DNA from: Buxus sempervirens
Taxonomy: Eukaryota; Streptophyta; Magnoliopsida; Buxales; Buxaceae
Assembly: GCA_947561395.2 (NCBI GenBank)
Contig: OX387192.1
Location: 10,576,221-10,640,220, forward strand
Direction: 5' to 3'
Length of the DNA: 64,000 bases
How positions within the stretch are numbered: position 1 is the first letter of the stretch; every line of letters begins with the position of its first letter. A program made the translations under genes and the position numbers. This document shows positions 56,077 through 64,000 of the stretch, piece after piece. The notes beneath the pieces were generated by a model. That model was given only the letters and a program-made list of their open reading frames with translations, did no database searches and was not told the origin of the DNA.

Positions 56077-56225
56077 TTTCCAAGAATCTTGCACAAGGGA
56101 AGCGATGAGGATTGGAATTGTCAACAATAGTGTGCTGTTGGTTACTCCCACCATTGAGCGGAGATTATCAATAAAAAATTGCAGTCTTGTGTTGAGTATA
56201 TTTCATCTCTGATTGGGACCTAACA
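56022..56225 (+). repeat. 3' LTR of Reina-like element
   Basis: TGTTATTAGGCC...CCTAACA, 204 bp, followed by TSD GGAGT. The chromodomain frame runs through its first ~55 bp. Confidence 0.9.
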
Positions 56226-56480
56226 GGAGTTTCCCTAGTAAATGTATTGATAAAATCTGATATCTGGTAGCATATAGGGTAATTTTTTGTGGTGTCTTTG
56301 TATGTGATAGCTATTCTCTCCAAGATCTTCTTCAAGTTCTGTTGGTGTCTTCCAATGCCTTGTTCACAATTAGTTCGTAAGCTATGTAGTTTAGTTGTAT
56401 TATTTTTAACTCGTCACAGATCTTTTTCCATGCCTTTTTTGGTTCTTGGCATTGTCTGGGATGAAAGGCTTAGGTAGTCT
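56226..56480 (-). pseudogene. Old Tat-type integrase remnant, 5' part
   Basis: The minus-strand translation across several frames gives pieces such as DNAKN, LKKILERIAITYKD and YQISDFINTFTRETP, which follow the Tat integrase core (DNASNLKN, IKKIIQKMVVSFKDW, YRTSIRTSTGATP). It continues directly into 45820 when the Reina element and one GGAGT are removed. Confidence 0.7.
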
Positions 56481-57252
56481 ATCACGCTCCAATTTCAGCT
56501 CTATAAAAGTCCCTAATTAATAATAAAAACTTTAATAGTTATAATAATAATAATTCCATGGGAACTTAGGGATTTGGAACATGACTGGAGTTTCTATTCT
56601 CCCCAAAATAGAAGCCCAAGCAAATTTACTCTCTCACATGTGCACTTAGAATTCTAATTCTAATTATTTTGAAGAGCTTAGGATTTGAAAGTTTGTAGAA
56701 GTTATTTGTAATACTATCTAATGTCTAAAGGCATAAATTTTATCTAAGTGGGAACCAAATTTTGAATTTTTGGTTAAAAATTTTTCTAATTATTTTGAAG
56801 AGTTTAGGATTTGGTAGTTTGTAGAAGTTGCTTGTAACAAATTAAAAAATGGTGATATTGAAGAAATTTTCAAGTTCCCTTTAATTTTTTACTAAATGAA
56901 GCTCTTCTTTTAAATTTAAGATGCGTCTTTTGCCTCAAGGGATCACATTTGATATTTTCCTTCAAACCTTTAATCCATCATATTATTCAAATAGGAAACA
57001 TTCAACGGACAAACAAACTATTACAACTATAAAATCCGTGGAAGCATAATGCGAACAACTATAGTAACAGCACTAGTACAAAGGGATCACTAGGCTGTTT
57101 CCTATGGCACATGCTTCTTTATTTTGGCAGCTGCTAAACACACTCAAACATAGGCAGCTGATCATATACAGTAGTTATAGACATAACACTGTCCATACAG
57201 GACTAGGATACTTGAAAGAGGCTTCTTATTTTCAGGATGGATTTCTTACTCT
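56481..57252. other. AT-rich spacer downstream of the defensin gene
   Basis: No coding frame of note. It contains two copies (about 56650-56715 and 56797-56935) of a repeated segment that recurs upstream of the defensin at 58617-58750. Confidence 0.5.
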
Positions 57253-57976
57253 CTAGCACTGCGTGGCGCATATGCATTTGGAGAGACCACCGGTAAACTT
57301 ACAAGACCCAGTGTGTGCACCCTCCACATAAATGCATGTCGTCATACAAGTCGTGCTGTGGAAGCAGGTCCCGGAAAATGTTTGGCTTGGCACGTTACAG
57401 AAATTTGCTTCTGTAATTGGCATTTCTGCAAGTAAGAAAAAAAAAGGGATAAGACATAAGAGATATATTTTAACTTTAATTTGTGTCTCAAAAAGCTTTA
57501 TCACTTTTGCCTCTAAACATAATAAGATAAAAATATTTACAGAGAATTGAGATTTCAGGTCTAGTAGTTGGGCGTGAATGAAAATATGAGCTTGGTTCTG
57601 TAATAGTTTCTTCTCGATTTATCTTCCTCTCAAAGAAAAAAGAGCAGAAAAGAGGAGAGCAGAACAAAAACATATATGTTGGAAGATGGCTCCTAGGTTG
57701 TGACATCCTGATCCCACATCGGAAATGGATGAATGTCTGATACGGTATAAGAGTCAGGGAGATACACAGGTGGTTCACATCAATCATCTGTTGATGGGGA
57801 TTGGCAGATAAATGAGTTGCCTTTATGCTAAGGTACTTCTTGCAAGTGAGAATGGTACATAAATATAGATATAAGAGAAAATATACCACAGGAATACAAT
57901 GGGAGGGTATATAGGTTTACTGACCAAATGTAAGGAGGAAGAGGAAGAGAATGGTAGTGGTAAGTGCCCTAGCCAT
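57253..57976 (-). CDS. Plant defensin (gamma-thionin), two exons, 74-residue precursor
   Basis: Secreted antimicrobial-type peptide. Exon 1 (57976-57925) encodes an 18-residue hydrophobic signal start (MARALTTTILFLFLL); the phase-1 intron (57924-57426, GT-AG with pyrimidine tract TTTTCTTACTTGCAG) sits inside the signal region, as usual in defensin genes. Exon 2 (57425-57253) completes the signal and gives a mature peptide starting about ANFCNVP. Eight cysteines have spacing C-X10-C-X5-C-X3-C-X10-C-X8-C-X-C-X3-C, an exact plant defensin CS-alpha-beta pattern with the GXC and CXC motifs. No stop or lost cysteine is visible, so it is probably functional. A TATA box stands 54 nt upstream of the ATG. 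The target organism is not predictable. Confidence 0.88.
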
Positions 57977-58029
57977 CCCTTGTGTGCGCTGCTTGAAACT
58001 TGGAATGAATACTTTCAAATATGGGGACA

Positions 58030-58037
58030 TATTTATA
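58030..58037 (-). promoter_or_regulatory. TATA box of the defensin gene
   Basis: TATAAATA on the minus strand, about 54 bp upstream of the start codon, giving a short 5' UTR. Confidence 0.7.
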
Positions 58038-58180
58038 GGGTGTAACTGAAAGATGGATACATTAGAATTGTTATGCTCGATGTTTGGCCTCTGATCTTTA
58101 TGTTTGACTTCTGCAAAGATATCAAAGAACTCGGATCTTTCTCTGCATTATACAATAACTACAGGAATAAGATACATTAA

Positions 58181-58500
58181 GGCGATGGAACCAAAGCCAT
58201 GTATAGTGTGTGTAAAATTTATGACGTTGAAAATGAGGAAAATGAAGAGAAAACCGAGGAAGCAAGGAATCCAAAAGAGAATTTATGGCGATGGAACCAA
58301 AGCCATGTGTAGTGTGTGTAAAATTTATGACGTTGAAAAATGAGGAAAATGAAGAGAGAACCGAGGAAACAAGGAATCCAAAAGAGAATTTATGGCGATG
58401 GAACCAAAGCCATGTGTAGTGTTTGTAAAATTTATGATGCTGGAAATGAGGAAAATGAAGAGAAAACCGAGGAAACAAGGAGTCCAAAAGAAAAACAAAC
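58181..58500. repeat. 106-bp minisatellite, three copies
   Basis: Three tandem units start with GGCGATGGAACCAAAGCCAT at 58181, 58287 and 58394 (periods 106 and 107). They lie about 150-470 bp upstream of the defensin TATA box. The frames through it are a by-product of the repeat. Confidence 0.85.
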
Positions 58501-59329
58501 AAAGATTGAACCTTCACGTACAAAGGACGTCACTTTCCTTTTTCGGGAAAACAGATGAAATTGAGATCCAGGACAAAGAGAGATCATATTGATCTTTAGA
58601 TAAAAAAAGAAATAAATAAAGATTTTGGAGGGGCTTAGAAATTAAAAGTTCATAAAAGCTACTTGTAATATATTAAAAAAAGAGGTCATATTGAAGATTT
58701 AATATTTTTCCCTTTAATTTTTACTGATTCAAGCTCTTCTTTTGGATTGAAGATGGTGATGTTATTCTTTATTTATTTACTTTTACTAATGAGAGGCACG
58801 TGTATTGCATGTGGAGATGTTTAGGGATATCCTGCACTTAGGAGAAACAACTTCTCTCCCTCTTTGAACTTCATATGAGAATGCACTAATCATATGTAGT
58901 GGGCGTTTTACTTATGAAATTGATAGAGAAGAATTATGATTGATCCACATCAAATTACAGTACGATCAAAATTATTAGAATAGAAAACGAGACCTCATAC
59001 TATATCCAAAAACACAACTTATCAATTGGTCATCAACTTTTGCAACTAAAATCTTGTTTCTCAAGTGAGTTATAGATGACCTTTTTTTAACATATAAACC
59101 AGCAATTTTGAACGTGCATTGCACATTAAAATTTGTCCTTCTTGGTTTTTTCCCCCTTATTTTTAAGAATTACTAAAAATTGAAAAAACAAACCTTTTAC
59201 ATATTGCTATTGTTTATATATTTTGACATTAGTCTTTGAAAATCAAATGTGTTTTATTTGTTTATGTAGTCTTACAACAAATGTTTATAAAGTCTTGGGT
59301 GTCTCATTTTTGAAAGTTGGGAGTCACTC
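58501..59329. other. AT-rich spacer with a repeated segment
   Basis: Bases 58617-58750 resemble 56797-56935 in direct orientation (shared words TTTAATTTTTTACT and AAGCTCTTCTTTT), so the repeat flanks the defensin gene. No gene seen. Confidence 0.5.
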
Positions 59330-59805
59330 ATCATCCTAGTTTTCCTACTTCATTCCTTTGGAAATTTTATAATTCCCCTTAAGGTGAAAATTTTTGTATG
59401 GACTGCTGTGTTAAATAGGATCAATACTCTAAGATAATCTTCCAAGGCAGAGGAAAACTTGGGCTTTGTCACCACATACTTGCACACTCTGTATGAAGGA
59501 TGCTGAATCAATTGATCATTTACTATTGCATTGTGAGTTTGCTGATTTTATTTGGAAAAGATTATTACACTATACAGGAGTTAAGTGGGTATTGCCTAAA
59601 ACCTTGGATGAGTTTGCAGCACAGTGATGGTTCCCTGGTATGCCTTTTTGTATGAAGGAGTTTTCTTTGTTACATTATGGTTTCTTTGGCTGAACCGGAA
59701 TAGATGCATTTTTTATGATGTTTATAAGAGTCAAGAGGCACTATTAGATTCAATGATGGGATTGGCTGCATTTTCGTCTTCAGTCTGTAAAATCCTGAAA
59801 TCTTA
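59330..59805 (+). pseudogene. LINE-type RT C-terminal zinc-binding (zf-RVT) remnant
   Basis: The plus-strand translation, with two frame changes, gives LKVKIFVWTAVLNRINTLR, then RKTWALSPHTCTLCMKDAES with IDHLLLHCEFADFIWKRLL, then LWFLWLNRNRCIF. This is the zf-RVT domain found at the end of plant LINE reverse transcriptases. Only the C-terminal part is left, with stops, so it is dead. Confidence 0.8.
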
Positions 59806-59851
59806 ATATTACGAAAAATTTGATTTTATAGATAATAAGTTGATAAAGTGG

Positions 59852-62488
59852 TGTAATGTTATAGGGAATGAAGAATGATGGTGATCTAGAAATTTCAGAC
59901 AAATCAAGTGGTGGAAGATTGATCTAACAAGGTAAGTAACTAGTTTTATTTAATTGGAGGAAGCAAGGATTTTGGTGGAGTGGTAGTGCATATTATCATG
60001 TTAGTTAAATATAATTGGTTGTATTTAGGTTGAGTAGTGTGTCAATATGGCAAATCATAAGAAGTTTTAAGTGTAGTTTGGCGGTAAAAGTCAGATCTAT
60101 AAATAAAAGCAGTTGGTTAGGTTAGTTGGTTCTGATGAATCTGGAATTTTCTTGAGAGAGACTTGAGATCAGAGCCTAGAAGCATTTGAAGCTAGGGTTG
60201 GAGTGAGATATGAGAGGTGCAAGGAAGAGAGGATGATTCTCTTAGTGGCCGAGTGATTCTAAAGTAAATCTGAAGGAGAATTAAACCTTAAGAGTGGAGT
60301 TTTCTAAGAAAGTAGTGAGGAGATCTGAGGAGTTCGTTCAGATCAAGGAACTCAGATAAGAAGAATTATTATTACAGAATTTTAGGTCTCTTGTAGTGGA
60401 TTTATAGAGATCAGGTTAGATATAATCAGATCTGGATGCAATTCGTTGGATTTTTGAAATTAAAGTCAAGCAAGGTGTGGTCCTGTCATTAAAGGGGAGA
60501 TCTAGAAGCTTAGACTTAGCGAGAGCTGAAATTTGAGCTTAGTCATGTGTGTAGTACCTTTACGAATATCAAACTATTCACAATTTGGGATTAATCGCAA
60601 GTTTGAACACTGTTTTCATTTTGAAGAGATTTCGATACGAATTGAGTAGAAAACCTTAGATCCATTGAGAAATTTGTTTGATTATGGTTTGAATTAGGAG
60701 ATTGCAATTATTTAATTGTGTATGAGGTTTATAGAGTGTTTTAAATTGATTAAATCACGATTTGAAGTTTTAAAACTCGAGAAAACTTAGAAAATCTCGA
60801 ATATGCTCGCGATATGAAAATTTAGCCTGTTGCCTGGGATCAGGCTCGAGCACTTAATCCGGCGGCCTATTACAATGTGTCAAACACCCAAGGCCATTCG
60901 AGCGCTCAATCGAGAACCTCACTTGTGTTTTTTTTTTTTTTTTTTAAAGAATTTCAGAACCCGAGAGTGATTTTGTTCAAAATAGTCAAATGCCTGATAT
61001 AGTATTCGAGTGCTATATTGAGCGCTCAAACCCAAAATGACCTGAGCTCGAGCGCCAGTGTGAGCGATGGTTTTAAACTTAGAATTTAATGGACGCCCAA
61101 GAGAATGCTTGAGCGCCATATCTGGTGCCCAAACCCAGATTCAGATCTTGACATTTTTGTGTACTTTTAAATTTTGAAATGATTTTTAGGCAAATACAAC
61201 ACATGTAAAAATAAGATTTGAGTATTTAGAAGTGGTTTTCAATTGTCAAATAATTTTATAAAAATTATAGAAGATTGTGGGTACGTTCTACTGAAATTGG
61301 TCTTGAATTAGATATTGAGAGAAATTTGGTTCCTACAATGACTTTTCTTAAATGGGATTGTATAATAATGATTTCTTACTAATTTGGGTAGATTGAGCCT
61401 ATTTCTTAGATTTCTGACAGATTTGAATAACTTGACCTTTCTCCATGAGTGAGATGATTTCTTTATTATCTATATTATTTGAATATTGCCATGAGGGCTT
61501 GAGTTTTTTTATCCTCCGTGATGGAGTGAGATTGGCCATGATGACCCATGAGTATGTATTTAAGCAAAATGGTTTATGTGCTTGGTTTTGAATGTCTATT
61601 GGGCTTAGCTTGCCTTAGATCCATTGCTTAAGCTTGTTAGTAAAGTGTATTTACTTTGTTGATGTAATTGCATGGCCATGAGTATTATCACTGCTAGTGT
61701 AGAGCAGCACCGAAACCCTGAGTAAGCCAGTGTTGTCATTGTGGAAACCCAGAGTAGGCCGGTAATGGATGACGAAACCATGAGTAGGCCGTCATTTCAG
61801 AATCCGAAACCTTGAGTAGGCCGGATTATACATGGAAGGCGTGAATTTGGCTATGGAATGGTTATTTCTCAACTAAAGTGAATTACAAATCATTAGCTAA
61901 TAGTGATAATTGATTTGAATAAGACTTATATTTTGAATGATATTGTACAGAATGTCTACTTTGTCACATGTTTAATGATTCTACTTTGATTTCATTTTCG
62001 ATCTTGATTGGTATTGAAGAGGATTATATTTTTTTGATCATGACAATATTTTAAATTGAATTGACATATTATTTTCAGCATGCATGTGCTACTTGCTGAG
62101 ACATTCTTTTCTCATATTGGTTTTGTTTTCCTTTCAGATACTCCGGCAGAGGATACGACTATTGGGTTTTAGCCAGAGGACTCTTATGGAGCTGAGGATT
62201 ATTTCGTTCAGTAGGTTATAGTCTGATATTGATTCATTTTGTATTTGTTTGTTCCTGTGGATTGATGAGAAATTGAGAGTAGAGAATTTGAGTCAAAAAT
62301 GATTTCTTTAAAGGACCTGTAATAGAACTATTTATTTTTTCCTATGCTTAATAGAATGTTGATATTACGCACTCTGATATTATGACTCATATTTTGTTAT
62401 GAGATAGCATGAGCACTATGGGCCCATACATAACACTTCGGAGACAAGTTTATATCTTTAGTGAACAAATCGGATCTGGGGCTTTACA
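59852..62488 (+). repeat. Tekay/Del-like LTR (2.6 kb)
   Basis: Starts TGTAATGTT (59852) and ends GGATCTGGGGCTTTACA (62488). It has TATAAATAAA near 60096, a T20 run at about 60929, several GAGCGCTC/GCTCGAG words at 60840-61110, and a minirepeat GAAACC-TGAGTAGGCCGG (four copies, 61696-61830). It is followed by a gag remnant in the same orientation, so it is probably a 5' LTR. The start is inferred from the TG end and is less certain than the 3' end. Confidence 0.6.
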
Positions 62489-62631
62489 GAGGCAGTATTA
62501 AAGCATACTAGGATTCCCAATCCTAGGTAGTGAGACCTTAAGTTGGTATGGGATGGTGTGCTCGTTAAATAGAACTTTAAGGATTAGGTGAGAGATACTA
62601 TCTAAATCAAGTATTGTATTTTGCAGCTATA

Positions 62632-63050
62632 CATGGCAGGTAGAGGAGACGATCTAGGACCGTTGATGCTCTAGCAGATAAGCCAACACATGAGCAGCCG
62701 CGGGACGTCCCACATCAGATGGGTGATATATGGGCTGCTATGGGCACATTGACTCATCTCTTGACTATGGCGAGAGAGGAGAGGATAAGCCAGACTGGCA
62801 ATGGTAATGACCATTGTAATGGCCAAGAACTTGGAGATATGCAGAGACGGGATGGAGATTGACCTACTTTGAGAGAGATTGAACAGTTTAGGAGATTGAC
62901 TTCTCCATCGTTACACAGAGACCCAAACCCAATGGAGCTTGAAAGATGGGTGCAGAGGGTTGAGAAGAAGAGAGAAAGGGAAGGAAGTGGCAACTGAGTT
63001 TTTACAGACCCAGAAGAGAAAGGGGAAGGTGACAAAGGAAGAGATCATGG
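62632..63050 (+). pseudogene. Chromovirus gag N-terminal remnant
   Basis: Starts MAGRGDDLGPL. Across frameshifts it gives IWAAMGTLTHLLTMAREER and FRRLTSPSLHRDPNPMELER, which follow the gag of Tekay-type chromoviruses (F-L-PP-F-G-DP-AE-W). Truncated at 63057 by an inverted LTR. Confidence 0.6.
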
Positions 63051-63057
63051 ATCTATC

Positions 63058-64000
63058 TGTAATGCCCTGGATCTGAGTTACGTAGAGAAACCATAACTCA
63101 TCTTCGAAGGTTAATATATAACACAGGATCGCAATATCAGAGTGAAGGAAAAACATGAATGAACAATAACTAAATAATCAGAGTGCACTACAATCCAAAA
63201 CTAAAATAATGAATACAGTAGTACAACTCTAAACTCACATAACCGAGCAACTACCCGCAGGTATCGTCCTCTCCAAGAGCAGCTAAAAACAAGACAAAAC
63301 AATACGGAATGAGATACGAATATCCTAGTAAGTAGCACATGCATGTACAAATACATTTTTCATAGTTATAAAACATGGATCGAATAATACGCAGGCAACG
63401 ATGGCGATAACACGATTAATCCGACTAATCCCACAATAATTCAGCAGACAAAGAAGATATAACTAATGAAGAACAACATGTAATTCAAATCTGTAGTATT
63501 GATGTCAACTAACCCAAATAATCACGAAATCCAATCTAATCATAAAACCATGTCTCGATGAAACTGAGTTTTCATAACAATCCAATAGATATATCTCAAG
63601 TCAAGTCAATTGCCAATATAGATAAAATCATATCATGCTCAAGCTCACATATCCCGCCTACCAAGACTCGGATACTGAAATGACGTCCTACTCTAGGTAT
63701 TGTCATCCAATGTCGGCCTACTCCGGGTATCGACATTGACAACATCGAACTACTTGTAGTGTCAGTGTTGCTCTACAACGGGGTGGAGATACAAACCATA
63801 GAGGCTAATGTCATGTAGTTCACTTTAATTGGGTAATTTGCATGCCTGAGCGACATCCAAGCCTCCTTGTACACAGTCCGGTCAACATAGACCCAGCACT
63901 TTGAAATGACGGCCTATCCAGGAACTCGTCATCCAATGTCGGCCTACTATGGGTATTGACACTGACAACTCGGCTTATACAAGGATACGGGCTGCTCTAC
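63058..64000 (-). repeat. Tekay/Del-like LTR, inverted, partial
   Basis: The plus strand begins TGTAATGCCCTGGATCTGAG, the reverse complement of an LTR 3' end. It carries the shared GAGATACGAATATCC block and the complement of the GAGTAGGCCGG minirepeat (63660-63960, at least four copies). It runs off the window. Confidence 0.65.

Larger units (their letters stand above)
45821..56225 (+). mobile_element. Reina-like chromovirus (Ty3/gypsy), interrupted by CRM
   Basis: Short LTRs of 201 bp (45821-46021) and 204 bp (56022-56225), PBS TTGGTATCAGAGC (46022-46034, initiator tRNA-Met type) and a target-site duplication GGAGT (45816-45820 and 56226-56230). Removing the CRM insertion leaves a ~4.8 kb element with gag, protease, RT, RNase H, integrase and a chromodomain. 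The LTRs differ at about four bases plus a 3-nt indel. Several stops and lost catalytic residues show it is dead. The Reina assignment rests on size, short LTRs and chromodomain; other chromovirus clades are possible. Confidence 0.85.

Noticed and set aside
57426-57504. Single-exon reading of the defensin starting at MIKLFETQ
   Set aside because: Those codons are intron sequence with a clear acceptor (TTGCAG). A better signal peptide and start lie in exon 1 at 57976.
58122-58523. 133-codon minus-strand frame upstream of the defensin
   Set aside because: It is a by-product of the 106-bp minisatellite and overlaps the defensin promoter side.
1-64000. tRNA or rRNA genes
   Set aside because: Only PBS fragments resembling tRNA 3' ends were seen; no cloverleaf or A/B box pair was found by eye.

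Overview
This window is plant nuclear DNA, almost certainly from a eudicot. It is AT-rich and full of nested LTR retrotransposons, with spliceosomal introns, plant TATA boxes and one plant defensin gene. I see no bacterial, organellar, tRNA or rRNA genes. The species cannot be named from the sequence.

Layout. (1) 1-7693, minus: a gag-only, Tat/Ogre-type Ty3/gypsy element whose 3' end lies outside the window. (2) 7694-9050: LTR fragments of a Tekay/Del-like chromovirus. (3) 9051-22398, plus: a compound of the same gag-only family, ordered LTR-PBS-LTR-PBS-gag-PPT-LTR-PBS-partial leader. Its gag half is a near-identical inverted copy of region 1. (4) 22447-43441, minus: a ~21 kb Tat/Ogre-type element with gag, protease, RT, two RNase H domains and integrase. 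It also carries two intron-containing genes on the opposite (plus) strand: a plant-mobile-domain gene (26107-29030) and a DUF7745-like gene (29487-31209). (5) 43442-44890: more Tekay-like LTR. (6) 44891-56480: a three-level nest, in which a CRM-type element (46249-51840, TSD GAATG) sits in the gag of a Reina-like chromovirus (45821-56225, TSD GGAGT), which itself sits in the integrase of an old decayed Tat element. (7) 56481-59850: a low-copy island with a two-exon defensin gene, a 3-copy minisatellite and a LINE remnant. (8) 59852-64000: Tekay-like LTRs in opposite orientations around a gag remnant.

The most unusual content is cis-structure in the Tat family. First, an array of 19-bp dyads (CCCGTA-N7-TACGGG) on a near-exact 28-bp period occurs eleven times: in every LTR U3, in every full leader, just upstream of the TATA box of one antisense gene, and at the head of the other antisense gene's region. 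Second, the leader before gag holds a tandem array of short hairpins whose loops are conserved while their stems covary. Third, a consensus 5' splice site lies in each LTR and a plausible acceptor lies just before gag, so a spliced gag mRNA would lose the PBS, the dyads and the hairpins. Together these suggest a modular regulatory system shared by autonomous and gag-only members. The antisense proteins are candidate (unproven) trans-acting partners. Gag-only elements would depend on enzymes from the large element.
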